Assembly: GCA_021741465.1 (NCBI GenBank)
Contig: JAIOXV010000005.1
Location: 1 to 53,825, forward strand
Direction of reading: 5' to 3'
Source: Paracoccaceae bacterium
GTDB lineage: Bacteria > Pseudomonadota > Alphaproteobacteria > Rhodobacterales > Rhodobacteraceae
DNA: 53,825 nucleotides
Part shown: piece by piece, positions 34,093-42,462 of the stretch
How the letters are laid out: every line of letters starts with the position of its first letter
How positions within the stretch are numbered: position 1 is the first letter of the stretch
Notes under the pieces: model-generated
The model's database searches: none
What the model was told of the DNA's origin: nothing
What the model saw: only the letters and a program-made list of their open reading frames with translations
Made by a program: the position numbers and the translations under genes

Positions 34093-35718
34093 GTGCAAAA
34101 CCTGATGACCCTCTGGCAGGCGCTTGACGCGAAAAAACGCGCAATCATTGCCGGGGCTACGCTTGCAGTCTTTCTGGCGATCCTTGGCTTGGCGCGGGTG
34201 GCAGGAACGCCGGGAATGTCGCTCTTGTATGCGGGATTGCAGGGGGCAGCTGCAGGCGATGTCGTGGCCGCGCTGGAGCAAGATGGCGTCATCTTCGAAG
34301 TCCGCGGAGATTCGATTTATGTCGACAGCTCCCGCCGCGACAGTTTGCGCATGGTTCTCGCGGCGCAAGGATTGCCTGCTAATTCAGGCGTTGGGTACGA
34401 GCTTTTGGATGGGCTTTCAGGCTTTGGCACCACGTCGCAGATGTTCGATGCCGCTTACTGGCGCGCCAAGGAAGGCGAAATTGCCCGAACGATTCTGGCG
34501 AACCCCCTCATCAGGGGCGCGCGCGTGCATATCGCGCAGGCCCCGTCGAAACCCTTCAAAGGCGATCAGCCCGCAAAGGCCTCGGTCACCGTTTCGACCG
34601 TGGCCGGTGGTTTGCCGGCCGAGCAGGCCCGGGCCCTGCGCCATCTGGTGGCGGCGGCCCTCCCCGGCATGGTGCCGCAAGATGTCGCCGTGACCGATGC
34701 CGTTGCCGGCCTTCTGCCGGGTGAGGATGACAGTCTGCGGCCCGATGCCGCGGGCGAATTGCGTGCGGCTGAACTTCGCAGGAACGTGGAGCGGCTACTT
34801 GAAGCACGGGTCGGCCCGGGCAAGGCGGTGGTCGAGGTGGCTGTCGAGGTGGTGACAGAGCGTGAGGCAATCACTGAACGCACCTTTGACCCGCAAGGCC
34901 GTGTTGCCATCTCGCAGGAAACCGAAAGCCGCAGTGGAACGGCGACCCAACCTGGCGGCGATGTGACCGTCGCCTCCAACCTGCCCGAGGGCGATGCCGG
35001 GGCCGGTGCCAATGGCAAGAGCGAAAACAGTGAGAACCGCGAACGGGTCAATTACGAAGTGTCAGAGACCCAGCGCGAAGTCTTGCGTACGCCAGGGGCA
35101 CTGAAGCGAATTTCTCTGGCCGTTCTCGTCGATGGGCTGAGCGTAACCGCCGCAGATGGCACCCAGACAATTGAACCGCGCAGTGATGAGGAACTTGCTG
35201 TGTTGCGAGAACTCGTCGCATCGGCAGTTGGCATAGACGAGGCGCGCGGCGATGTGTTGACCATCAAATCTCTGGCGTTTCAGCCCGATCCTTTGGTGGG
35301 TGAACTGATGGAGGCAGGTCTTTTCGCCGGGATGGCGCCAATTGATCTGATGGCTGTCATTCAAATTATCGTTCTGGCGCTTGTCGCCTTGGTGCTTGGG
35401 CTGTTTGTGATCCGGCCGGTTCTAACATCGCAATCGCGCCAGACGCGTCAGGTGGCCGATGGGGGTCCGCTTGCGCTTCCTGGCACGGCAGGGGGGCTTC
35501 CGGGTCTGAACATGGCCGATGGCTTCGGATTTGAAAACGGCGCCGAAGTCTTGACCGGTGAAATCGAAGACGGACCCGATTTCTCGATGGCCACGATCTC
35601 AGGAGAAGACTTGCCGATGGATCCTGCTTCGCGCCTGCGGCGTCTTATCGAAGAACGGCAAGCGGAATCGGTCGAGATCTTGCGTGGCTGGATGGAGCAA
35701 GATGAGGAGCGCGCCTGA
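34093..35718 (+). CDS. fliF: Flagellar MS-ring protein FliF
   Basis: FliF forms the MS ring in the inner membrane and is the base for the rod, export gate and C ring. The 541 residues start with GTG at 34093, six bases after AAGGAAGG; an ATG four codons later is poorly spaced. Membrane helices lie at about 17-38 (RAIIAGATLAVFLAILGLARV) and 417-440 (IQIIVLALVALVLGLFVI). Ring-building motifs are visible in FEVRGDSIYVDSS, ARVHIAQAPSKPF and ASVTVSTVAGGL. The acidic C-terminal tail (LRRLIEERQAESVEILRGWM) is the FliG-binding segment, although no fliG is nearby. The stop overlaps fliH by TGATG. Confidence 0.96.
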   Translation: MQNLMTLWQALDAKKRAIIAGATLAVFLAILGLARVAGTPGMSLLYAGLQGAAAGDVVAALEQDGVIFEVRGDSIYVDSSRRDSLRMVLAAQGLPANSGVGYELLDGLSGFGTTSQMFDAAYWRAKEGEIARTILANPLIRGARVHIAQAPSKPFKGDQPAKASVTVSTVAGGLPAEQARALRHLVAAALPGMVPQDVAVTDAVAGLLPGEDDSLRPDAAGELRAAELRRNVERLLEARVGPGKAVVEVAVEVVTEREAITERTFDPQGRVAISQETESRSGTATQPGGDVTVASNLPEGDAGAGANGKSENSENRERVNYEVSETQREVLRTPGALKRISLAVLVDGLSVTAADGTQTIEPRSDEELAVLRELVASAVGIDEARGDVLTIKSLAFQPDPLVGELMEAGLFAGMAPIDLMAVIQIIVLALVALVLGLFVIRPVLTSQSRQTRQVADGGPLALPGTAGGLPGLNMADGFGFENGAEVLTGEIEDGPDFSMATISGEDLPMDPASRLRRLIEERQAESVEILRGWMEQDEERA

Positions 35719-36305
35719 TGGTCGTCAGACTTGAGATATTTGAAAGCGAAGAAGGTGCGGTCGCACCTGATACGGTGATACTCGACACATCATTGCTGGA
35801 AGAGGCAAAGCTTGCCTCTTATGACTCGGGCTATTCGGCCGGATGGGAAGATGCAACTTCGGCACAAAGCGGCGATCAATCCCGAATCCGCGCAGATCTG
35901 GCCCGCAATCTTCAGGCGCTTTCCTTTACCTACCAAGAGGCCCGCAGCCATATTCTGCGCGCTTTGGAACCGCTGATCGAGCAGATGACAGGCAAGGTGC
36001 TGCCCCTGATTGCGCGTGAGTCCTTGGGAAGCATGGTTCTTGATACGCTGATGCCCATGGCTGAAAACATGGCAGATGCGCCTGTCACGCTGGTCTTGAA
36101 CCCGGTTGTGCGCGCCGCGGTCGAACCCCTTGTCACTGAGGCGACCGGCTTGCCTGTGGTTATTGAGGAAGAACCTACATTGAGCGAAGGGCAGGTTTAT
36201 CTGCGCTTTGGTGCGGCAGAAACTGTCGTCGATCTGGATCGCGTAACAGCAGAAATTGCGGCGACTGTCCGCAGTTTCTTTGACATTTCCCACAAAGAGG
36301 CCTGA
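35718..36305 (+). CDS. fliH: Flagellar export ATPase regulator FliH
   Basis: FliH dimers bind FliI and tether it to the C ring protein FliN. The 195 residues have little conservation in the family. The YDSGYSAGWEDATSAQSGDQ segment and a long helical middle with ALEPLIEQMTGKVLPLIARE fit. The C-terminal VYLRFGAAETVVDLDRVTAEI resembles the peripheral-stalk delta-like domain. Position between fliF and fliN is where fliG-fliH or fliH stands in other alpha clusters. It overlaps fliF at the start codon, and fliN follows after one base. Confidence 0.85.
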   Translation: MVVRLEIFESEEGAVAPDTVILDTSLLEEAKLASYDSGYSAGWEDATSAQSGDQSRIRADLARNLQALSFTYQEARSHILRALEPLIEQMTGKVLPLIARESLGSMVLDTLMPMAENMADAPVTLVLNPVVRAAVEPLVTEATGLPVVIEEEPTLSEGQVYLRFGAAETVVDLDRVTAEIAATVRSFFDISHKEA

Positions 36306-36306
36306 C

Positions 36307-36579
36307 ATGGACGACCCATCCACTGAAACCAATCCCTTTGCCCAGGTGCCCATCGAGGTGACCATTTCCGTTGGCAAGGCACGCCCCTTGGTGCGCGACC
36401 TTTTGCGGTTGGGCCGGGATGCCATCCTTCCGCTGGATCGCCGCGTGGACGACCCTGTGGAACTTTACGTAGGTGATCGGCTGATTGCGCGTGGAGAGTT
36501 GCAGGAAATGGAGGGCGACGCCGCCGGCCAATTGGCCGTGCGACTGACAGAGGTTGCGAATTTGCGGGGTGGGCTGTGA
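36307..36579 (+). CDS. fliN: Flagellar motor switch protein FliN
   Basis: FliN forms the lower ring of the C ring and receives FliH-FliI. The ATG at 36307 gives 90 residues containing the SpoA (SPOA) domain. The domain begins PIEVTISVGKARPLVRDLLR and continues with LPLDRRVDDPVELYVGDRLIARGEL. Earlier in-frame starts lie inside fliH and are rejected. It is the only switch protein seen; FliM and FliG are not in the window. It overlaps fliP by GTGA. Confidence 0.93.
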   Translation: MDDPSTETNPFAQVPIEVTISVGKARPLVRDLLRLGRDAILPLDRRVDDPVELYVGDRLIARGELQEMEGDAAGQLAVRLTEVANLRGGL

Positions 36580-37307
36580 CCCGATTTTCCTGGGCTGCCA
36601 TCTTCATGGTGGCCATGATCTTGAACCTTGCCACACCCGCCTTGGCGCAGGATATCTCCATCGATTTTGGCGATGGGGCGTCATTGGCAACCCGGTCTGT
36701 TCAGCTTTTACTGCTTGTCACGGTGCTTTCGATCGTGCCCGGGCTTGCCGTCATGGTCACCTGCTTTCCCTTCATTGTGACTGTGCTGTCCATCTTGCGC
36801 CAGGCGATCGGCTTGCAGCAGTCGCCGCCCAATATGCTTATCATAAGTCTGGCATTGTTTCTGACATGGTTCGTTATGGATCCAGTCCTGACCGAGGCTT
36901 GGGCAAAAGGGATTGCGCCGCTATCGGCAGGTGAAATTGAGGTTCAAGAGGCGATTCCTCTGATCCTTGCACCATTTCGAACCTTCATGTCCGCACGGCT
37001 TGATCCCGAGACCTTTGCTGCCTTGCAAGCCCTTCGGCCTGACGCGGCGGTTCCCATTGGAGAGGCGCCGCTTTCGATGATTGTGCCTTCCTTTATCTTG
37101 TCCGAAATTCAACGCGCCTTTGAAATCGGCTTTCTGGTTTTCCTGCCATTTCTCATCATCGATCTGGTCGTGGCGGCAGTGCTGATGTCCATGGGGATGA
37201 TGATGGTGCCACCAGCCGCGGTTGCTTTGCCGTTCAAGCTTGCCTTTTTCGTTGTCGCAGACGGCTGGACACTTATTTCCGGGGCACTTGTCAGGAGCTA
37301 CTTCTGA
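36576..37307 (+). CDS. fliP: Flagellar export gate protein FliP
   Basis: FliP is the core subunit of the FliP5-FliQ4-FliR1 export channel. The 243 residues start with GTG, overlapping fliN by four bases. A cleavable signal peptide (ending TPALAQ) is followed by four membrane helices. The hallmark segments are FPFIVTVLSILRQAIGLQQSPPNM and PSFILSEIQRAFEIGFLVFLPFLIIDLVVA. The last helix ends with AFFVVADGWTLI. It closes the fliF-fliH-fliN-fliP operon and a terminator follows 40 bases later. Confidence 0.96.
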   Translation: MTRFSWAAIFMVAMILNLATPALAQDISIDFGDGASLATRSVQLLLLVTVLSIVPGLAVMVTCFPFIVTVLSILRQAIGLQQSPPNMLIISLALFLTWFVMDPVLTEAWAKGIAPLSAGEIEVQEAIPLILAPFRTFMSARLDPETFAALQALRPDAAVPIGEAPLSMIVPSFILSEIQRAFEIGFLVFLPFLIIDLVVAAVLMSMGMMMVPPAAVALPFKLAFFVVADGWTLISGALVRSYF

Positions 37308-37347
37308 CCGACTCTGAGTTGTCGGTCGACCATCGGGCACGGTTCAG

Positions 37348-37384
37348 AAGGGGCAATGGTTTCACGAACCCACTGCCCCTTTTG
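37348..37384 (+). terminator. Intrinsic terminator after fliP
   Basis: A hairpin with the outer stem aaggggca / tgcccctt and an inner tgg / cca closes around a short loop and is followed by TTTT. It ends the fliF-fliP operon in the gap facing the convergent flgI. The reverse strand lacks a good T-tract. Confidence 0.75.
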
Positions 37385-37479
37385 CGCAGCACTGCTTGGC
37401 CCGGTCTTAGCCACACGATTCGGATCGGCGCCCTTTATTCTTGCTGTGCTGATCTGCGGCAAAAGAACCAACAACACAT

Positions 37480-38577
37480 TCAATTCACAAGAAACTCTGC
37501 ATGCAGCGCTCCTGCAGCGTTGATGCTTTTGAGAATGTCGATCATGTCGTAAGGAGCCACGCCAAGTGCGTTCAAGCCCGCAACCACTTCCGACAGGCTC
37601 GTGCCACCCGTAACTTCGGCAAGACCGGTGCCCGGCGCGGTGGTTATGCTGGCAGACGTGTTGGGAACGACAATCGATTGTCCTTCAGAAAAAGGATTGG
37701 GTTGAACCACCGTCGGCGCTTCCTCAACCCGCAGCGTCAGATTGCCTTGGGCGACTGCGACCCTGCTGATCCGTACATCCTCACCCATCACAATGGTTCC
37801 AGACCGCTGATCCACGACAACCCGTGCCTTGGTTTCAGGTTCAACGCGGATGTTTTCGACCCGGCTCAGAACATGTGCCGGAGAACCCTTGCCGATGGAT
37901 CGCACGTTCAACATTACGGTTCCCGCGTCCATCATGCGGGCGGACCCGCGCCCAAGATCAGCGTTTATGGCACTTTCAATCCGGGCTGCTGTGGTAAAAT
38001 CAGGTGCGCGCAGGGCAAGGCGAAGTTCTTCCAGCTTGGTAAAATCAAATTCCACTTCGCGTTCGACATAGGCGCCCGAGGGGATCGTGCCAGCCGTCGG
38101 CACCCCTTGAACGACCCGCGCACCATCGCCTTCCGCGGCGAGACCTCCGGCAATTATTGTGCCTTGGGCAACCGCGTAAATCTGACCATCTGCACCATTC
38201 AATGGCGTCATGACCAGCGTGCCGCCAAGAAGGCTTTTGGCATCACCGATGGCTGAAACCGTGACATCGACCCGCCCCCCTGAACGCGCAAATGGCGGAA
38301 GGTTTGCGGTTACAAATACCGCTGCGACGTTCTTGGGCCGGTATTGTTCCCCCGCAACATTGACGCCCAGTCTCTCCAGCAGGTTAGACATGATTTCCTC
38401 TGTGAAGGGCGCGTTTCGGATGCCATCGCCCGTGCCATTCAACCCCACGACAAGGCCATAGCCCACAAGATCGTTCCCCCGAACGCCGTCAAATTCAACC
38501 AAATCCTTGATGCGAATTGGCCCCGCATTCGCGAGGGCCGGAAAAAGGCACAAGGCCAAGAATGCAAACTTGAACAT
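37480..38577 (-). CDS. flgI: Flagellar P-ring protein FlgI
   Basis: FlgI forms the P ring in the peptidoglycan layer around the rod. The 365 residues match the family. A signal peptide (MFKFAFLALCLFPALANA) precedes the mature start GPIRIKDLVEFDGVRGNDLVG. Diagnostic parts are LVVGLNGTGDGIRNAPFTEE and VTANLPPFARSGGRVDVTVSAIGDA, plus the C-terminal LNALGVAPYDMIDILKSINAAGALHAEF. It overlaps flgL by one base (TGATG) and ends the flgE-flgK-flgL-flgI block. Confidence 0.97.
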   Translation of the reverse strand: MFKFAFLALCLFPALANAGPIRIKDLVEFDGVRGNDLVGYGLVVGLNGTGDGIRNAPFTEEIMSNLLERLGVNVAGEQYRPKNVAAVFVTANLPPFARSGGRVDVTVSAIGDAKSLLGGTLVMTPLNGADGQIYAVAQGTIIAGGLAAEGDGARVVQGVPTAGTIPSGAYVEREVEFDFTKLEELRLALRAPDFTTAARIESAINADLGRGSARMMDAGTVMLNVRSIGKGSPAHVLSRVENIRVEPETKARVVVDQRSGTIVMGEDVRISRVAVAQGNLTLRVEEAPTVVQPNPFSEGQSIVVPNTSASITTAPGTGLAEVTGGTSLSEVVAGLNALGVAPYDMIDILKSINAAGALHAEFLVN

Positions 38578-39584
38578 CAGAGATAATCCGCAAGGCTAAG
38601 GCGCGAAATTCGCGCAGTGATGGTATAGATCAGCTGGAGTTGCGTCTCAGCGTCTTGAAGCTGGGTTGCAGTTTCATAGGGATCAATTTCAATCATGCCC
38701 GTCCGCGCGATTTCCAGCGCGGCAGACTCGCTTTCATTGCGGGTCTGGGCGCGATCAATCTGGGCCTGCAGGCCGCCCAATCGCGCGGCAAGATAGGCCC
38801 GGTCGGTTTCTCCGGCCAACAGCACCTCTCCTGCGCGTTGGGCCAGGCTTTGCCGCACATCATGCTGGCCCGCGAAGATGCCGCGATCAACCAAGGCTGC
38901 CATCGCAAGACCCTTCAGTGTTTGGCGCAGCGCCTGGTCATTTGCTGTGACATCAAGTGCCACGCTTTCATCTGCGGCAACTGGCACTGCGCCCAAAGCC
39001 TGCGCCCCAAGATAGGCGGTGCCATCATACCCGCCCGGTGCTGCAAACCAGGCGTCGATCGCGGCTTCGACGGAAGAAGCGCTGGTTGCCCCTGCCGTTG
39101 AAATTGTTGTTTCCAGCGCGGCCATGATATCCTCGGCCGACGCCATCGCCTGCCCATTGGTGTCCAATCCGGCAAAAAGGCTGCGGTCGCCAAATCGGGT
39201 GTTCAAGGTTGAAACCACAGAACGAAACGCTGAATGCGCGGCCGATACAGCGGTGTCGACATGGGCCATGGACGATGTCCCAGATGCAAAGACAAGGCTG
39301 TTCGCCGCTTCAAGCGCAACATCTGAAATTGTCCTCAGGCCAATTTGCTGCGCTTCAGAAAAAAGAGCCAACTCGCGCGTAACAGCCCCATAGCCGTTCA
39401 ATCGGGCGATGCTGCTGTCGATGGCAAGAAGCGGACCCAGATCGCCAGAAAGATGGCGTGGGGTGTCTGAGACCTTGCCTTCGGCAAGCTCCTGCGACAG
39501 GCGCGTCAGGTCAGATTTTGCTTTGGCGGTGTGGTACCGCATGGCTTGCGATTGCGCCAAATCACCGAAACTTATCATAGGCAT
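38577..39584 (-). CDS. flgL: Hook-filament junction protein FlgL
   Basis: FlgL (HAP3) joins the hook, through FlgK, to flagellin. The 335 residues have flagellin-like coiled ends: the N-terminal FGDLAQSQAMRYHTAKAKSDLTRL and the C-terminal ETATQLQDAETQLQLIYTITARISRLSLADYL. The middle is variable. It follows flgK after three bases. Its likely chaperone is the FlgN-like protein at 14959-15288. Flagellin is ruled out because the SxAN-type N-terminus and flagellin ending are absent and flgK is the neighbour. Confidence 0.92.
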   Translation of the reverse strand: MPMISFGDLAQSQAMRYHTAKAKSDLTRLSQELAEGKVSDTPRHLSGDLGPLLAIDSSIARLNGYGAVTRELALFSEAQQIGLRTISDVALEAANSLVFASGTSSMAHVDTAVSAAHSAFRSVVSTLNTRFGDRSLFAGLDTNGQAMASAEDIMAALETTISTAGATSASSVEAAIDAWFAAPGGYDGTAYLGAQALGAVPVAADESVALDVTANDQALRQTLKGLAMAALVDRGIFAGQHDVRQSLAQRAGEVLLAGETDRAYLAARLGGLQAQIDRAQTRNESESAALEIARTGMIEIDPYETATQLQDAETQLQLIYTITARISRLSLADYL

Positions 39585-39587
39585 GGC

Positions 39588-41045
39588 TTACATTCCCAAT
39601 AACGTGTCGATCATTTGGCCAATCGTCTGGATCACCTTGGCATTCGCCGTATAAGCCTGTTCGACCAACAGCAGGGATTGCATTTCTTGGTCTGTATCCA
39701 CGCCCTCGGCCAGTTCCATTTGGGTAAGGGCCTCGGTACGGGCACTGGCGTAGCTGGCCTCGGATTCGGCTGTAAGGCGGTTTGAAACCATGCCCGACAC
39801 CATGTCTGCCTGAAGTGTGGCAAAGCTGCGATCGCCGGTCATGAAGCCGCCCGACGCAGGCGTGCGCGCTGCTGTAAGCGTGCCTTGCAGCGCGACAAGA
39901 ATGCTGGCATTGCCCGACAGCCCCGGGGTCGCGGCCCCGACACCGTCACGCAAGCGCCAAAGTGCGCCACCCTGGGTGGGATCAACCGTGGCATTCACCC
40001 TTAGGCGTTGGGCAAGGCCAACCTCATTTGCGACAAGAAAATCGCCCCCGCCATCGGTGAAAAGCCCGGCCTGTCCGACGGCAAGGGTCGGATCCACGCC
40101 AGGATCTGCAAATCGTTCCAACAGGTCACGGGCAAGGGCATCCAGTTGTTCCTGGGCGGCGGGTGCCAACCCGTCTCGCACCGCAAAATGTGCGCCCAAG
40201 GACCCACCTTCGACCAGGCTGAGATCCCCTGAGGCCGCCAAAGGCTGGCCATTCAAAGTCAGGCCAGAAAGACTGCCAATTCCAACGGACATCTCGGCCG
40301 TTATCATGCCGACGGGGTTGAAGCCGAACGTCGCGGCGCTGCCATCGACAAGCATTGCGCCGCCGGTTGTATAAAGTGCAACCTGTCCGTCATTGCGGGC
40401 GATTTCCCGCAAGGGCACCACCGCTGAAATGCTGTCGATCAGCGTTTGACGTTGGTCGAGCAGGGCTGAAGGGTCGCGCGAACCTGCATAGCTGGCCCGA
40501 ATGTTGTCGTTTATGCCGACGATTTCGCGCAGGGTTCGATTAAGAAAATTAACGTCTGCCTCGATCTTGTCATCGGCACTTGTGCGTGCGGCCTGAACCG
40601 CGCGGGATGCGGTGTTGATATGGGCGGCAAGGCTTCGCGCGGTTTCGACAACGCGGGCAAGCCGCGCTTCGGAGTTCGGCAAAGAAGCGGCCTCGAGCAA
40701 GGCGGTGTCAAAATCTGCAATCCGGCTTCCCAGTGAAACGGGGCTGTCGGTGGTTCCAACTGCCGCCTCAAGCTGCGTATAAAAGGCAGCGCGGGTGTTG
40801 CGTTCACTTTCAGTCGCTTCGGCACGGCGCCTGTCTGACAAAAGAACCGGGTCAGAGTGGCGCCGAACGCCGAGGACCGTGACGCCTTGGCCGGAATGCC
40901 CGACCGTCCGCGCAGTGGTCAAGACTTCGCGGCGGCCATAGCCGGATGTCGTGGCGTTGGCGATGTTTGATGACACCACTTCGACCGACTTCGCGGCTGC
41001 TGTCAGGCCAGATAATGCGCTTGAAAGGCCGCCAGAGATGCTCAT
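39588..41045 (-). CDS. flgK: Hook-associated protein FlgK
   Basis: FlgK (HAP1) is the first of the two junction proteins on top of the hook. The 485 residues begin with the rod/hook-type sequence SISGGLSSALSGLTAAAKSVEVV and the signature SSNIANATTSGYGRREVLT. A helical region around 150-200 is followed by a beta-rich domain. The C-terminal LLLVEQAYTANAKVIQTIGQMIDTLLGM is characteristic. It lies seven bases after flgE and three bases before flgL, so all hook-distal parts are made in order. Confidence 0.95.
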   Translation of the reverse strand: MSISGGLSSALSGLTAAAKSVEVVSSNIANATTSGYGRREVLTTARTVGHSGQGVTVLGVRRHSDPVLLSDRRRAEATESERNTRAAFYTQLEAAVGTTDSPVSLGSRIADFDTALLEAASLPNSEARLARVVETARSLAAHINTASRAVQAARTSADDKIEADVNFLNRTLREIVGINDNIRASYAGSRDPSALLDQRQTLIDSISAVVPLREIARNDGQVALYTTGGAMLVDGSAATFGFNPVGMITAEMSVGIGSLSGLTLNGQPLAASGDLSLVEGGSLGAHFAVRDGLAPAAQEQLDALARDLLERFADPGVDPTLAVGQAGLFTDGGGDFLVANEVGLAQRLRVNATVDPTQGGALWRLRDGVGAATPGLSGNASILVALQGTLTAARTPASGGFMTGDRSFATLQADMVSGMVSNRLTAESEASYASARTEALTQMELAEGVDTDQEMQSLLLVEQAYTANAKVIQTIGQMIDTLLGM

Positions 41046-41052
41046 CCGTCAC

Positions 41053-42366
41053 CTACCTTTTGATGTTGGTGGTTTCCTGCAACATCTCGTCCACGGTCTG
41101 AATCACCTTTGCGTTCGACGAATAGGCCCGCTGTGTGGTGATAAGAGCGGTAAGTTCCTGCGCAATATCGGTGGTAGATTCCTCTCGGGCAAAGCCGACG
41201 ACGCTTCCTGTCGGGCCCGATCCTGCATCCCAAAGGTAGTAGGGCCCTGAATCAGGCGAGACGGTATAGGTCTGGTTGTTTAGTGAAATCAGCCCGTTGG
41301 GGTTGGGAACGTCGGCCACTGGCAATTTGTAGATCAGCCGAGTGAAACCTTGGTCATAAACTGCATAAAGGTTGCCGCCCGTGTCCACCTTGACAGAGAT
41401 GAGCGAGGCGACCGGCGAGCCGTCCTTGGATACGGAAACCGGTGCGAATGTATCGGAAAGCTGCGTCAGACCGTTTGAGGTAAGGGGTTTGCCGATGAAG
41501 ATATCGATTGATCCTCCGCCCACGGTTGAAGAAATCATGCCGGTCGCGGGATCATAAGCGCCGCCTGAAACCGTGGTCACGGAGGCCAGTTTCCCCCCAT
41601 CGGCCTGACTGTTGTCAAAGGTCAAGGTATAGACCCCGATCACCGCGCCGCCAGAGGCGGTGTCGGTCACTTCGAGCGTCCATTCGTTCGACGGTGGATC
41701 GCCCGATGTCGCCGGGATCGTCGGGGTGAAGTTGAAGTTCAGTGTTTCAGAGGTGCCCAAATTACCAAAGTATTCAACAGGATAGTCCTTTGGTGCAAAG
41801 GTGGACCCAAAGGTCGTGCCGGTTGCCGGCAGGTTCAGGCCCAGTGTCACCGAAGTTGTCGGGTTGGCGACGTATTGGTTGGCGTTGAAGATCACCGGCG
41901 TCAAACCCGCTGTGGAATCGCGGGGAAATTCGGGAACCTGCCCATCTGCATTCGCAGGCCAGCCCATCAGCACCTGACCTGCGGCAGTTCGCATGATACC
42001 GTTTTGGTCGGGGCGAAAAGACCCCGTGGTCGCAAGGGAAATGTCATAGCTGGAGGAGTTGTCAGAAAGGCTTTCCATGCTTGTGACCAAGAGAAAGCCA
42101 CGCCCGTCGATTGCCAAGTCGGTTGCATTGTTGGTGGCAATAAGCGGCCCGCGTTCATCAATCAGGCGCATGTTGGTCGACCGAACCCCACCGGCCGTAT
42201 AGTTCGACGTGGTATCGCCACGAATGACCATCGAATAGAAATCGGCCTGAGCCCTTTTGTAACCAAAGGTCTGCGAGTTCGCGATGTTGTCCGAGATGGT
42301 GGCGAGCCGGTTCGCGTTCGCGTTCAGCCCTGCCACCCCCGCGTTCAGCGAGGAAGATATTGTCAT
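41053..42366 (-). CDS. flgE: Flagellar hook protein FlgE
   Basis: FlgE is the hook subunit. The 437 residues carry the rod/hook N-terminus SSSLNAGVAGLNANANRLAT and the motif SDNIANSQTFGYKRAQADFY. Internal D1-D2 beta domains with PVEYFGNLGTSETLNFNF are typical. The C-terminal TTQRAYSSNAKVIQTVDEMLQE completes the call. It is first in the flgE-flgK-flgL-flgI block and has a CtrA-like box 57 bases upstream. Its cap (flgD) and length control (fliK) are in the block at 12151-14567. Confidence 0.96.
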   Translation of the reverse strand: MTISSSLNAGVAGLNANANRLATISDNIANSQTFGYKRAQADFYSMVIRGDTTSNYTAGGVRSTNMRLIDERGPLIATNNATDLAIDGRGFLLVTSMESLSDNSSSYDISLATTGSFRPDQNGIMRTAAGQVLMGWPANADGQVPEFPRDSTAGLTPVIFNANQYVANPTTSVTLGLNLPATGTTFGSTFAPKDYPVEYFGNLGTSETLNFNFTPTIPATSGDPPSNEWTLEVTDTASGGAVIGVYTLTFDNSQADGGKLASVTTVSGGAYDPATGMISSTVGGGSIDIFIGKPLTSNGLTQLSDTFAPVSVSKDGSPVASLISVKVDTGGNLYAVYDQGFTRLIYKLPVADVPNPNGLISLNNQTYTVSPDSGPYYLWDAGSGPTGSVVGFAREESTTDIAQELTALITTQRAYSSNAKVIQTVDEMLQETTNIKR

Positions 42367-42423
42367 CGATGGCGCCTTTCTGCAGCTTCGACTTCATGTG
42401 AAGCCGAAACTGCCGCAGGTGCG

Positions 42424-42438
42424 TTAAGATCAGCCTAA
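42424..42438 (-). promoter_or_regulatory. CtrA-like box upstream of flgE
   Basis: On the minus strand this reads TTAG-N7-TTAA, seven of eight bases of the CtrA consensus. It is 57 bases before the flgE ATG and 24 bases after the motB stop. It is the only such repeat in the 96-base gap. Confidence 0.6.
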
Positions 42439-42462
42439 CAGCTAAAATAAGAAGTTTGTGGC

